Shown here piece by piece: positions 44,864 through 53,733 of a stretch of DNA of 64,000 nucleotides. The position numbers were made by a program, and so were the translations under genes. The notes under the pieces were generated by a model. It was given only the letters and a program-made list of their open reading frames with translations. It searched no databases and had not been told where the DNA came from. The stretch spans positions 1 through 64,000 of the forward strand of contig CABIIJ010000018.1 of assembly GCA_902175065.1 (NCBI GenBank). Reading direction: 5' to 3'. The DNA comes from an uncultured Comamonas sp. (GTDB taxonomy: Bacteria; Pseudomonadota; Gammaproteobacteria; Burkholderiales; Burkholderiaceae_C). The stretch's first letter is position 1. Each line of letters opens with the position of its first letter.

Positions 44864-45796
44864 ATGACCGCACTTGTTATTGCTGAACACGACAACGCCT
44901 CCCTCAAGAGCGCCACGCTGAACACCGTGACCGCAGCCGCTGCTTGCGGTGGCGACGTGCACGTGCTGGTGGCTGGCGAAAACGCCGCTGCTGCCGCCGC
45001 TGCTGCCGCCCAGATCGCCGGTGTTGCCAAGGTGCTGCACGCCGATGGCGCAGCGCTGAAAGACGGCCTGGCCGAAAACCTGGCTGCCCAGGTGCTGGCC
45101 GTGGCCGGCAACTACAGCCACATCCTGTTCCCGGCGACGGCCAGCGGCAAGAATGCTGCCCCGCGCGTGGCGGCCAAGCTGGACGTGGCGCAGATCTCCG
45201 ACATCACCAAGGTGGTGAGCGCCGACACCTTCGAGCGCCCCATCTACGCCGGCAACGCCATCGCTACCGTGCAATCGGTCGATGCCGTGAAGGTCATCAC
45301 CGTGCGCGGCACCGGCTTTGACGCTGCTGCTGCCACCGGTGGCAGCGCACCCGTGGAAACCGTGGCTGCCGTGGCCGATTCGGGCAAGAGCAGCTTTGTG
45401 GGCCGCGAGCTGTCCAAGAGCGACCGCCCCGAACTCACTGCCGCCAAGATCATCGTCTCCGGTGGCCGCGCCCTGGGCAGCGCCGAGAAGTTCGAGGAAG
45501 TCATCACCCCCCTGGCCGACAAGCTGGGTGCTGCCATCGGCGCTTCGCGGGCTGCCGTCGATGCGGGCTATGCCCCCAACGACCTGCAAGTGGGCCAGAC
45601 CGGCAAGATCGTCGCCCCCCAGCTGTATGTGGCCTGCGGTATTTCCGGTGCCATCCAGCATTTGGCCGGGATGAAGGATTCCAAGGTCATCGTGGCGATC
45701 AACAAGGACCCGGAAGCGCCCATCTTCTCGGTGGCCGACTACGGTCTGGAAGCCGACTTGTTCACGGCGGTGCCGGAATTGGTCAAGGCCCTGTAA
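44864..45796 (+). CDS. etfA: Electron transfer flavoprotein alpha subunit
   Basis: A 310-residue EtfA, the FAD-binding partner of EtfB. N-terminal [16 protein letters not shown]-terminal FAD domain with [10 protein letters not shown]-like [52 protein letters not shown] and [20 protein letters not shown]. The start at ATG 44864 is chosen over ATG 44858 because AGGAGG (44850-44855) is 8 bases away from the former and only 2 from the latter. A terminator follows. Confidence 0.96.
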   Translation: MTALVIAEHDNASLKSATLNTVTAAAACGGDVHVLVAGENAAAAAAAAAQIAGVAKVLHADGAALKDGLAENLAAQVLAVAGNYSHILFPATASGKNAAPRVAAKLDVAQISDITKVVSADTFERPIYAGNAIATVQSVDAVKVITVRGTGFDAAAATGGSAPVETVAAVADSGKSSFVGRELSKSDRPELTAAKIIVSGGRALGSAEKFEEVITPLADKLGAAIGASRAAVDAGYAPNDLQVGQTGKIVAPQLYVACGISGAIQHLAGMKDSKVIVAINKDPEAPIFSVADYGLEADLFTAVPELVKAL

Positions 45797-45813
45797 GCCA
45801 GGGTGGAAACAGC

Positions 45814-45840
45814 AAAGGGGGCACTGTCCCCCTTTTTTTA
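45814..45840 (+). terminator. Rho-independent terminator of etfBA
   Basis: AAAGGGGG-CACTGT-CCCCCTTT with seven T (45833-45839), 18 bp past the etfA stop. Confidence 0.9.
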
Positions 45841-45858
45841 TACGTAAGTAGAAATATA

Positions 45859-45870
45859 GAACGATCGTTC
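45859..45870. promoter_or_regulatory. Second copy of the GAACGATCGTTC operator
   Basis: The 12-bp palindrome, within TAGAACGATCGTTC, lies 24 bp before the acyl-CoA dehydrogenase ATG and is the same as the site at the etfBA promoter, pointing to control by one shared repressor not encoded in the window. Confidence 0.65.
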
Positions 45871-45893
45871 TTTTACTGCACAGGAGATCCGTG

Positions 45894-47684
45894 ATGAGTT
45901 TTTCTGCCCCCGTCAAAGACATGCTGTTTGCCATGGAGCATCTGGCCAACATCGAACAAGTTGCACAAATCCCCGGTTTTGAAGATGCCGGGCTGGAAAC
46001 GGCCCAGGCCGTGCTGGAAGAATGTGCCAAGCTGTGCGAAGGCGTGATCGAGCCGTTGAACATCCCCGGCGATACCGATCCTTCGAGTTTGAAAGACGGC
46101 GTTGTCACCACCACCCCCGGTTTCAAGGAGGCCTTTGCCCAGTTTGCCGAAGGCGGCTGGCAGGGGCTGCAGCATCCGGTCGATTTTGGCGGCCAGGGCC
46201 TGCCCAAGACGATTGGTGCGGCGTGCCTGGAAATGCTCAACAGCGCCAACCTCAGCTTTGCCCTGTGCCCCTTGCTCACCGATGGTGCAATCGAGGCGCT
46301 GCTGACGGCCGGCAGCGATGAACTCAAGGCGGTGTACCTGGAAAAACTCATCTCCGGCCAGTGGACGGGCACGATGAACCTGACCGAGCCGCAGGCCGGC
46401 TCCGACCTGGCCCTGGTGCGCACCAAGGCCGAGCCGCAGCCCGATGGCAGCTACAAAATCTTCGGCACGAAAATCTTCATCACCTATGGCGAGCACGACA
46501 TGGCCGAGAACATCGTCCACCTGGTGCTGGCCCGTGTGGCCGGGGCGCCCGAAGGCGTCAAGGGCATCAGCCTGTTCGTCGTGCCCAAGTTCCTGGTCAA
46601 CAGCGATGGCAGCCTGGGCGAGCGCAACGACGCCTACTGCGTGAGCATCGAGCACAAGATGGGCATCAAGGCCAGCCCCACGGCGGTGCTGCAGTTTGGC
46701 GACCATGGCGGCGCCATCGGCTACCTCGTGGGCGAGGAAAACCGGGGCCTGGAATACATGTTCATCATGATGAACGCCGCCCGCTACGGCGTGGGGGTGC
46801 AGGGCATTGCCGTGGCCGAGCGTGCCTACCAGCGTGCCGTGCAGTACGCCCGCGAGCGCGTGCAAAGCCGCCCGGTCGATGGCAGCGTGCCGGGGGCGGC
46901 CAGCATCATCCACCACCCGGACGTGCGCCGGATGCTGATGACCATGCGGGCCTTTACCGAAGGCTGCCGGGCCATGGCCAGCACCGCTGCGGCGGCTTAC
47001 GACGCCGCGCACCACCACCCGGATGCGGCGGTGCGCCAGGCCAATGCCACCTTCTACGAATTCATGGTGCCGCTGGTCAAGGGCTACAGCACCGAGATGA
47101 GCCTGGAAGTGACCAGCCTGGGCGTGCAAGTACACGGCGGCATGGGCTTCATCGAGGAAACCGGCGCGGCCCAGTACTACCGCGATGCAAAAATTCTGAC
47201 CATCTACGAAGGCACCACCGCCATCCAGGCCAATGACCTGGTGGGCCGCAAAACCGCCCGCGATGGCGGCCAGAGCGCCCGTGCCATCGCCGAGCAGATC
47301 GCCAGGACCGAAGCCGACCTGCAAGCCACCGCCACCCCAGCGGCGCTGTCGATGGCCCGCCATCTGCAAACGGCCCGTGAAGCCTTTTTGCAGGCCGTGG
47401 ACTTTGTGGCGGGCAAGGCCAAGGCATCGCCCAATGCGGTGTATGCCGGCAGCGTCCCCTACCTGCTGCTGACCGGCAACCTGGTCGCGGGCTGGCAAAT
47501 GGGCCGCGCCCTGCTGGTGGCCCAGGACAAGCTGGCCGCTGGCGAGGAGGTGGCTTTCATGCAGGCCAAGATCACCACCGCCCAGTTCTATGCCGAGCAC
47601 ATCCTGACCCGCGTGCCCGGCCTGGCGCACACCGTCTGCACCGGGGGCGACAGCGCTTGCGCCTTGCCGCTGGAAGCGTTTTAA
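45894..47684 (+). CDS. Acyl-CoA dehydrogenase, long (about 600-residue) type
   Basis: A 596-residue FAD acyl-CoA dehydrogenase of the long subgroup (with DmdC, the 3-methylmercaptopropionyl-CoA dehydrogenase, and FadE-like enzymes of about 590-600 residues). MNLTEPQAGSDLALVRTKAE (FAD domain), EHKMGIKASPTAVLQFGDHG, GVQVHGGMGFIEETGAAQYY and the RDAKILTIYEGTTAIQANDL catalytic Glu region are clear; an extra C-terminal domain follows. AGGAGA favours ATG 45894 over GTG 45891. It shares an operator with etfBA, its likely electron acceptor. Chain-length preference cannot be read from sequence. Confidence 0.9.
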   Translation: MSFSAPVKDMLFAMEHLANIEQVAQIPGFEDAGLETAQAVLEECAKLCEGVIEPLNIPGDTDPSSLKDGVVTTTPGFKEAFAQFAEGGWQGLQHPVDFGGQGLPKTIGAACLEMLNSANLSFALCPLLTDGAIEALLTAGSDELKAVYLEKLISGQWTGTMNLTEPQAGSDLALVRTKAEPQPDGSYKIFGTKIFITYGEHDMAENIVHLVLARVAGAPEGVKGISLFVVPKFLVNSDGSLGERNDAYCVSIEHKMGIKASPTAVLQFGDHGGAIGYLVGEENRGLEYMFIMMNAARYGVGVQGIAVAERAYQRAVQYARERVQSRPVDGSVPGAASIIHHPDVRRMLMTMRAFTEGCRAMASTAAAAYDAAHHHPDAAVRQANATFYEFMVPLVKGYSTEMSLEVTSLGVQVHGGMGFIEETGAAQYYRDAKILTIYEGTTAIQANDLVGRKTARDGGQSARAIAEQIARTEADLQATATPAALSMARHLQTAREAFLQAVDFVAGKAKASPNAVYAGSVPYLLLTGNLVAGWQMGRALLVAQDKLAAGEEVAFMQAKITTAQFYAEHILTRVPGLAHTVCTGGDSACALPLEAF

Positions 47685-47702
47685 GCTTCACCTCTAAAAA
47701 TA

Positions 47703-47780
47703 TAGCTTTTACCGCTGATCATTATTGAATTTCAGATATTTTCATATTTGAAATCATTGCTGATAAAGCGGTAGAAGCTA
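47703..47780. repeat. 78-bp TAGCT palindromic repeat, copy 6
   Basis: Arms TAGCTTTTACCGCT (47703-47716) and AGCGGTAGAAGCTA (47767-47780) with one mismatch, inner TTTCAGATAT / ATATTTGAAA. It fills most of the space between the acyl-CoA dehydrogenase and nitronate monooxygenase genes. Confidence 0.85.
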
Positions 47781-47821
47781 TCTTTTTATATTCATTCCAT
47801 TCTTTCAGAAGGCCATCCTCC

Positions 47822-48781
47822 ATGTCACGCATCCCCGCCGTTTTGCAGAAGCTGCGCCTGCCGGTCATCGGCTCGCCCTTGTTCATCATCAGCAATCCCC
47901 AACTGGTGATTGCCCAGTGCCAGGCCGGCATCGTCGGCTCCATGCCCGCCCTCAATGCCCGTCCGGCTGCGCAACTGGACGACTGGCTGGCCGAAATCAC
48001 CGAAACCCTGGCCGCCTGGGATGCGGCCCACCCCGACCAGCCGGCCGCGCCGTTTGCCATCAACCAGATCGTGCACAAGAGCAACGACCGGCTGGAGCAG
48101 GACATGCAGATCTGCGCCAAGTACAAGGTGCCCCTGGTCATCACCAGCCTGGGCGCCCGCGAGGACGTGAACCAGGGCGTGCATGGCTGGGGCGGGGTGG
48201 TGCTGCACGATGTGATCAACAACAAATTCGCCCACAAGGCGATTGAAAAAGGGGCCGATGGCCTGATCGCCGTTGCTGCGGGTGCAGGCGGTCATGCCGG
48301 CAGCAAAAGCCCGTTTGCGCTGGTGCAGGAAATCCGCCAGTGGTTCGACGGCCCGCTGGTGCTGTCCGGCGCCATCGCCTCGGGCGGTGCCATCCTGGCC
48401 GCCCAGGCCATGGGGGCGGACTTTGCCTACATGGGTTCGGCCTTCATCGCCACCGCCGAGGCCCGGGCCAGCGAGGCGTACAAGCAGGCCATCGTCGACG
48501 GCAATTCGGACGACATCGTCTATACCAACCTGTTCACCGGCGTGCATGGCAACTACATGGCCCAGTCCATCCGTGCCGCAGGCCTGGATCCCGAGAACCT
48601 GCCCGAAGCCGACCCCAGCAAGATGAACTTCGGCGGCAACGCCGCTGCCAAGGCCTGGAAAGACATCTGGGGCTGCGGCCAGGGCATTGGCACCATCGGC
48701 AAAGTTCAACCGGCTGGCGCCCTGGTGGCGCAATTGCAGGCCGAATACCAGGCGGCCCGCCAGCGTCTGCAACTGGCCTGA
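47822..48781 (+). CDS. Nitronate monooxygenase-family FMN enzyme
   Basis: A 319-residue TIM-barrel flavoprotein of the NMO/2-nitropropane dioxygenase family: LRLPVIGSPLFIISNPQLVI, AGIVGSMPALNARP, GADGLIAVAAGAGGHAG (FMN phosphate site with the family His) and LSGAIASGGAILAAQAMGAD, YMGSAFIATAEA. NMOs detoxify propionate-3-nitronate; many close relatives in fatty-acid gene settings have unknown substrates. GAAGG lies upstream of ATG 47822. It is the last chromosomal gene before the proposed element boundary. Confidence 0.87.
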   Translation: MSRIPAVLQKLRLPVIGSPLFIISNPQLVIAQCQAGIVGSMPALNARPAAQLDDWLAEITETLAAWDAAHPDQPAAPFAINQIVHKSNDRLEQDMQICAKYKVPLVITSLGAREDVNQGVHGWGGVVLHDVINNKFAHKAIEKGADGLIAVAAGAGGHAGSKSPFALVQEIRQWFDGPLVLSGAIASGGAILAAQAMGADFAYMGSAFIATAEARASEAYKQAIVDGNSDDIVYTNLFTGVHGNYMAQSIRAAGLDPENLPEADPSKMNFGGNAAAKAWKDIWGCGQGIGTIGKVQPAGALVAQLQAEYQAARQRLQLA

Positions 48782-48808
48782 TCCGGCCCGGCGTACACAG
48801 CGGCGGGC

Positions 48809-48816
48809 ATAAAAAA
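48809..48816. other. Candidate attachment site (end) of the integrative element
   Basis: ATAAAAAA, whose complement TTTTTTAT differs in one base from the 8-bp TTTTTCAT repeats known to flank Tn4371. It lies just past the last host-like gene and before the trb module, where the element end is expected. The matching other end is outside the window, so this is inferred. Confidence 0.35.
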
Positions 48817-49047
48817 TGGCCAGTGTCAAGCCTTTCGTGCAAGCCACGCGAGGCTTGAAACCATATACAGGGCAGTAGGTTAGCTCTGTTTCATGCCGCT
48901 CGCAGAGAATGCGGCGTTGTGGGCTGGGAGCCACATAAGAGCCTGGAGAAAGCAAGCAGGGTCGCGTTGCAGCGATGGAGATTGCCAAGAACTGGCAGGC
49001 CTGCTCGGTCATTTTAGCCCATTCCCTCGCAGCCTATCCAGAACGAA

Positions 49048-49074
49048 GAACGCGCAGCGTTGGGCTGCGCGTTC
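49048..49074 (-). terminator. Hairpin at the end of the trb operon
   Basis: GAACGCGCAGC-N5-GCTGCGCGTTC, a perfect 11-bp stem 32 bp past the DUF2274 stop on the minus strand, followed by TTCGTTCTGG rather than a pure T-run. Probably the end of the transfer transcript. Confidence 0.55.
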
Positions 49075-49105
49075 GAGGGATGGTCAATCTGGTTTCGGTG
49101 CACCT

Positions 49106-49351
49106 TCAGCTTGGTTTCGGCGGCAAGGCCTTGTTGGCGTTTCCTTTCCTGAATCCCCTGTCTCCCGCCATGAAGGCTTCCAGCATGTGCGGGATCAGCG
49201 TCGTGGCATCGACCGCCTCGCCATACGCCTGCGCATGCAGCGCGGCGTAGCGGTCGAGGTCGGCTTTCAAGCTGGCCGGGCAAGCGAAGGTCAGCTTCAT
49301 GCTCTCGGTCTTGGGGAGCGGCCCCAGCCGCAGTTTCCTGGTCGTGCTCAT
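49106..49351 (-). CDS. DUF2274-family small protein at the end of the trb operon
   Basis: An 81-residue protein: MSTTRKLRLGPLPKTESMKL, then TFACPASLKADLDRYAALHA. This is the DUF2274 type that regularly follows trbI in Tn4371-like elements; the predicted short helix-rich form resembles ribbon-helix-helix or MobC-like small DNA-associated proteins, but no function is known. The ATG overlaps the trbI stop (ATGA), so it belongs to the transfer operon. Confidence 0.8.
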   Translation of the reverse strand: MSTTRKLRLGPLPKTESMKLTFACPASLKADLDRYAALHAQAYGEAVDATTLIPHMLEAFMAGDRGFRKGNANKALPPKPS

Positions 49352-50625
49352 CGTGAAGTCCCCTTGTTGAAGAACAACGGCTGATAGGGCCGCAGCACCA
49401 GATCGCGGTTGACGATGATGCGCACCGGCAAGCCCGGGCGGCTGGTCAGCGTGGGCTGGATGTTGAGGTTGCGCCGGGTCACCTCCTGGCCGACCTGGTT
49501 CACGGTGTCCTGCAGGCTGTCGCGCCCAGCGATGATGACGCGATCGCCATCCTGACGGTTCTCCGGCGCGGCCAGTTCGGCTCCCACACCCAGCAGCGTG
49601 GTCAGCACGGCTCCTGCAAAGATCCGATCCCAATGCCAGTCCACGTCGTCTTCCAGGCCGGCATAGCCCGCCGGGTCGGTGCCGACCAGGTTGTCGAGCG
49701 TGAGCGATGACGTGTCCGGCAGGATGATGCGGTTCCACACCACCTGAACGCGGCTCTGCCCGTAGCTGACCTGGCTGTTGTACTTGCCCAGGATGCGTGA
49801 GCCCTGCGGGATCAGCAGGAACTTGCCAGTGGCCGTGTCATAGATCGGCTCCGTCACCGTGGCGATCACGTCGCCCGGCAGGTCTGATTTGATGCCCGTG
49901 ACCAGCGCCCCGGCGATCACCGTGCCAGCCATCACCTGGTATGGGGATGCGGGCATTTTCAGGTTGCCGGAATTACGGGTTTCCGTAGAGCCGCCTGTCA
50001 GGAACGCCTCTTTCTGGTCTTGACGGTTCTGCACGGCAGTTGGGTCAGCAGGCTGGGCCGCCGTCGAAGCCGGGCCAGCGGCCAGCGGATCGAAAGCAGC
50101 ATTGGCGGCGAAGCCTGGGGCGGCAGCAACCTGCGACTGCGCCACGGGCGCGGCCTGCGGGGAGCCACTGCGGAAGAACACGGATGAAGCTGCCGCCGCT
50201 TCTTCTTCCTTGCGCAGCGCATCGTTGGGGTCGTAGCCGGGCGCGGCATAGGTGGCGGCGACCGGCTGCTGAGAATTGACGATGGCTGGCCCCAGATCAC
50301 CCGGCAGCGGTGGCCCCAGCTCCGGCACATCGGGCGGCAGCGCTGGCAGCTTGGAATAGTCCGTTGGCAGCGCATCCAGCCCTTCCGAGCGCGAGACACG
50401 ATCCACGTTGTACAGCTTGGTGGATTCGCCTGCACCGCGTTGCTGCGGTTGCAGCGACCAGATCAGCACGCCCATCACGCCAACTGACAAACCGCCGGCG
50501 AGGATGGCCAGCGTGCGCCGGTTCAGGCGCGTGACCGGGCGCGGCTGGACGCGCAGCGCCACCGCCTCGGGCGCCACCTTGCCCGCCTGCGGCGTGGCAA
50601 GGTCGGGAGTATCGTCCTGGCTCAT
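49348..50625 (-). CDS. trbI: Conjugal transfer protein TrbI (VirB10-like)
   Basis: A 425-residue VirB10 homologue: cytoplasmic N-terminus, one helix (RRTLAILAGGLSVGVMGVLI, about 36-55), a Pro-rich periplasmic region, and the C-terminal TrbI/VirB10 barrel domain with QVMAGTVIAGALVTGIKSDLPG, FLLIPQGSRILGKYNSQVSYG and PENRQDGDRV. It links the inner- and outer-membrane parts of the type IV secretion channel. It starts 2 bp after trbG. Confidence 0.95.
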   Translation of the reverse strand: MSQDDTPDLATPQAGKVAPEAVALRVQPRPVTRLNRRTLAILAGGLSVGVMGVLIWSLQPQQRGAGESTKLYNVDRVSRSEGLDALPTDYSKLPALPPDVPELGPPLPGDLGPAIVNSQQPVAATYAAPGYDPNDALRKEEEAAAASSVFFRSGSPQAAPVAQSQVAAAPGFAANAAFDPLAAGPASTAAQPADPTAVQNRQDQKEAFLTGGSTETRNSGNLKMPASPYQVMAGTVIAGALVTGIKSDLPGDVIATVTEPIYDTATGKFLLIPQGSRILGKYNSQVSYGQSRVQVVWNRIILPDTSSLTLDNLVGTDPAGYAGLEDDVDWHWDRIFAGAVLTTLLGVGAELAAPENRQDGDRVIIAGRDSLQDTVNQVGQEVTRRNLNIQPTLTSRPGLPVRIIVNRDLVLRPYQPLFFNKGTSR

Positions 50626-50627
50626 GC

Positions 50628-51632
50628 TCAGTTCCTCCCGGCAATGCCATCGGTGCGCTCGATGCGCACCACGTCACCCTTGTCACCACCCAGGCGCAGT
50701 TCGGCCGCGCCGAACAGACGATCCACGATGTAGTACGGCGGACGGAAACGGTAGTTCACCAACTGCCCGTCGCCCTGCGTGCCGATGACGAACAGCGGCG
50801 GCAGCTCGCCTTGGGCGATGCCTGCCGGGAACTGGATATAAACCTTCTCGCCATCATCGAAGGCACGCAGCGGCTTCCACGGCGGATTGCTGCCGCTGAT
50901 TGCATAGCGAAAGCGGATGTTCTCCAACGACAGACCCGCATCAACCGGCGCGGCAGCGTTGGCGGCTTGCGCCTGGCGCTGCAAGGCCAGCATCCGATCC
51001 TTGGGATAGTCCCAGGACACCGACGCCATCCATGCCTTGTCGGTCGAGGTCAGTTCCAGCAAGTACGTTCTGCGGCTGGTGGTGATGACCAGATTGGTCT
51101 TCAACCCGGAACGGATAGGCTTGACCAACACATTGACACGCAGATCGACCCCGCTGCCGCTGGAGGTGTCACCCACGATCCAGCGCACGGTATCGCCCGC
51201 AGCGACCGTCACCAGTTCCTCGCCGGGCTGGAGCGCGATCACCGTCACGCGGCCCACGGACGCATAGACCTGGTACAGCGCGCCATCGGTGAAGGGCCAG
51301 ACCTGGATCGCATTGACGTAGCCCTCGCGGGTCGGTGCGATCCGCGCTTCGGCATTGGCGCGGGAGACGCGCACTTTCTCGTCGGCGGGCTCCGGTGCCA
51401 CCGGGGCCGCATCAACGTCCGGCAGCGGCTTCAACTGCGCGGGCAATGCCAACGGTTCGGGCACAGCCACGACTTCGATGGGCTTGGGCGGCTCGGGCAA
51501 TGGCTGCGCCTGCACCGGCTCATCGAGCGAGATCACCAGCGGCGGTTTGCCCTGCGTGGCGCAGCCCGCAAACAGGACAGTCGATGCCAGCAGGATCTCC
51601 GGCAATACGGTTCTACGGAAACGTGCATTCAT
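50628..51632 (-). CDS. trbG: Conjugal transfer protein TrbG (VirB9-like)
   Basis: A 334-residue VirB9/CagX homologue with a lipoprotein signal (lipobox LFAGC, Cys near residue 24), then a Pro-rich spacer and the beta-rich domain with GYVNAIQVWPFTDGALYQVY, VGRVTVIALQPGEEL and FRYAISG...PPWKPLRAFDDGEKVYIQFP. It forms the outer ring of the core complex with TrbI. Its ATG overlaps the trbF stop. Confidence 0.94.
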   Translation of the reverse strand: MNARFRRTVLPEILLASTVLFAGCATQGKPPLVISLDEPVQAQPLPEPPKPIEVVAVPEPLALPAQLKPLPDVDAAPVAPEPADEKVRVSRANAEARIAPTREGYVNAIQVWPFTDGALYQVYASVGRVTVIALQPGEELVTVAAGDTVRWIVGDTSSGSGVDLRVNVLVKPIRSGLKTNLVITTSRRTYLLELTSTDKAWMASVSWDYPKDRMLALQRQAQAANAAAPVDAGLSLENIRFRYAISGSNPPWKPLRAFDDGEKVYIQFPAGIAQGELPPLFVIGTQGDGQLVNYRFRPPYYIVDRLFGAAELRLGGDKGDVVRIERTDGIAGRN

Positions 51633-52333
51633 GGTTTGGCTCCTTCAGAAGAATCCAGTTCACGGCTCCACGACAGGCCATTGACGTAGATGCCCAGCGG
51701 GTTGCGGCGCAGGCGTTCTTCGGTGCGCGGGGTCTGCTGCACGATGGACACCACCGCCGTCCATCGCTCCAGCCCGGCAGCCGCACCATTGACGTAACGG
51801 CGTTCCGTCCAGCGCACGTTGAACGACGCATCGCTGGCGCGAACCACACTGGTGATCTGCACCGTCACCGACTCCTTGCCGATGCGGGCGAACGGGTCAT
51901 TCACCCGCGCGTAGTCGTTGAGCACCGCCGCGCCCCGGTCGGTGGTGTAGTCATAGGCATCGAGCCAGTTCTGGCGCACGACGATGGGGTCGATGGACAG
52001 CGAGCGCACCAGCGTCACGAAGCGCGCGATGTGGTGCGCCGTCTGCGCATCGGTGGGCCGGTACGGCGTGGCCGCTTCGCCCACGGTGCGCACCTGGCCG
52101 GACTGATCCACCTCGATGACATAGGGCGTGACGATGGACTGGGCCGAGCGCCACACCAGGCCACCGGCCATCAGCAGCGCGAGCGCCAGGCAGCCGAAGG
52201 CCATCAGCCGCCAGTTCTTGGCCTGCACGCGGGCCGAGCCGATGCGCTCGTCCCAGACCTGGGCAGCGGCTTGATACGGGGTGGCAGGCTGCGGCGTATC
52301 GGCATAGCGCACCTGCGGTCGTTTGAATCGCAT
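51629..52333 (-). CDS. trbF: Conjugal transfer protein TrbF (VirB8-like)
   Basis: A 234-residue bitopic inner-membrane protein: MRFKRPQVRYADTPQPATPY, ARVQAKNWRLMAFGCLALAL transmembrane helix (about 40-65), and a VirB8-type NTF2-like periplasmic domain with RNPLGIYVNGLSWSRELD at its end, a TrbF hallmark. It is a scaffold of the inner-membrane complex. AAGGAG lies before the ATG. Confidence 0.94.
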   Translation of the reverse strand: MRFKRPQVRYADTPQPATPYQAAAQVWDERIGSARVQAKNWRLMAFGCLALALLMAGGLVWRSAQSIVTPYVIEVDQSGQVRTVGEAATPYRPTDAQTAHHIARFVTLVRSLSIDPIVVRQNWLDAYDYTTDRGAAVLNDYARVNDPFARIGKESVTVQITSVVRASDASFNVRWTERRYVNGAAAGLERWTAVVSIVQQTPRTEERLRRNPLGIYVNGLSWSRELDSSEGAKP

Positions 52334-52350
52334 GGAGTTCTCCTTGAAAG

Positions 52351-53733
52351 TCAGCTATCGGAATCCCGCAGGCTCGGGCCTTGGCCCGAACCGCCGCCGT
52401 CGCCACCGCGCAGCGTGTGCGCGGCCGTGGTGGTGGCCTGGGTGAGTCGTTGGCGGCGTTGCAGGCGCTTGGCCCAGCCCGGTTGTTCCTGCTTCTGCGC
52501 ATTAGCCGTGTCGCCTGTGCTGGCCTGCCCGGAGCTGACAGCGCCACCGCCTGAGCCACCGTCGGTGCCGGAGCCTTGCCAGCCTGCTTTGAATGGCGCG
52601 GCCGCCTTGGCCGCCGCTGCTTTGATGCCAGCACCGGCGCGCTGGCCAGCGGCCTGTGCGCCGCCCTTGGCGACACTGCCCAGCCCTGCGATTGCGCCTT
52701 TGGCACCGCCGCCCGCAGCGGCAGAACCGGTCTGGAATGCTGACTTCGCGCCGCCTGCCGCTGAGGTGGCGGCCCGCGCGCCAGCCCCGGCGAGCTTGGC
52801 GGCAGCCGGGGCCATGCGCGCTCCGGCCATCACGGCACCGCCCACGCCTGTGGCGGCGGCACCTACGGCAACCGCCGTGCCTGTGGCACCAATCGCAGCA
52901 CCGGCCATCGCGCCTGCGCCAAGCTGCGGTGCACCGGATACCAGCCCGGTGGCAATGCCCGGCCCGAAGATCCCCAACGCCAGCAGCGTGAGCGAGGCCA
53001 GCATGATGACCACCGCATGGTCGATGGACGGCTCGGCCGGATGCACCTGGAAATCGGCAAACAGGCCCGAGCCGATGCCGACGATAACGGCCAGCACCAG
53101 CACCTTGATGCCCGAGGACACCACGTTGCCCAGCACCTTCTCGGCGAGGAAGCTGGTCTTGTTCCAGAGCGCGAACGGCACCAGCACGAAGCCCGCGAGC
53201 GTGGTCAGCTTGAACTCGATCAGCGTGATGAAAAGCTGGATCGCCAGCACGAAGAAACACAGGATCACCACCGCCCAGGCCAGGAACATGACCACGATGG
53301 GCGTCATGTTCACGAACACTTCGGGGAAGCCCGCCATGTCGCTGATCTGCTCAAGAATGGGGGCCGCCGCGTCGATGCCGGTCTTGGCCAAGCGTCCCGG
53401 TTGCAGGAATTCGCCCATGCTCATCGTCGAGCCGCTGGCCGTCAGGCCCAGGCCCGCGAACGAACGGAAGACGATGCTGGCCAGCCAGTTGAAGTTGTTG
53501 ATGATGTAGGCGAAGGCGCCGACGTAGAGCACCTTGCGCAGCAGCTTGGCGATCACGTCGTCGCCCTGGCCGGTGGCGTGGCTCATCGCCCAGTACAGCC
53601 CGGCGATGGTCATGTCGATGACGATCAGCGTGGCGGTGAGGAACGCGACTTCGCCCTGCAGCAGCCCAAAGCCCGAGTCGATGTAGCGCGAGAAGGTGGC
53701 AAGAAAGCGGTCGATCACTGTCACGTCATTCAT
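52351..53733 (-). CDS. trbL: Conjugal transfer protein TrbL (VirB6-like)
   Basis: A 460-residue polytopic membrane protein: MNDVTVIDRFLATFSRYIDS, five to six helices in the first 270 residues, then a long Ala/Gly-rich tail (GAGAMAGAAIGATGTAVAVG and similar) and a polar C-terminus. This mix is typical of P-type TrbL. Inner-membrane channel part of the T4SS. It overlaps the trbK stop by four bases. Confidence 0.93.
   Translation of the reverse strand: MNDVTVIDRFLATFSRYIDSGFGLLQGEVAFLTATLIVIDMTIAGLYWAMSHATGQGDDVIAKLLRKVLYVGAFAYIINNFNWLASIVFRSFAGLGLTASGSTMSMGEFLQPGRLAKTGIDAAAPILEQISDMAGFPEVFVNMTPIVVMFLAWAVVILCFFVLAIQLFITLIEFKLTTLAGFVLVPFALWNKTSFLAEKVLGNVVSSGIKVLVLAVIVGIGSGLFADFQVHPAEPSIDHAVVIMLASLTLLALGIFGPGIATGLVSGAPQLGAGAMAGAAIGATGTAVAVGAAATGVGGAVMAGARMAPAAAKLAGAGARAATSAAGGAKSAFQTGSAAAGGGAKGAIAGLGSVAKGGAQAAGQRAGAGIKAAAAKAAAPFKAGWQGSGTDGGSGGGAVSSGQASTGDTANAQKQEQPGWAKRLQRRQRLTQATTTAAHTLRGGDGGGSGQGPSLRDSDS

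Larger units (their letters stand above)
48782..49105. other. Non-coding boundary region of the conjugative element
   Basis: A 324-bp gap between the nitronate monooxygenase stop and the DUF2274 stop with no supported gene. It contains ATAAAAAA (48809-48816; complement TTTTTTAT), close to the TTTTTCAT reported as the Tn4371 attachment site; inverted repeats TCAAGCCT / AGGCTTGA (48826-48858) that could be an integrase-binding or arm-type structure; and the hairpin at 49048-49074. Confidence 0.5.
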
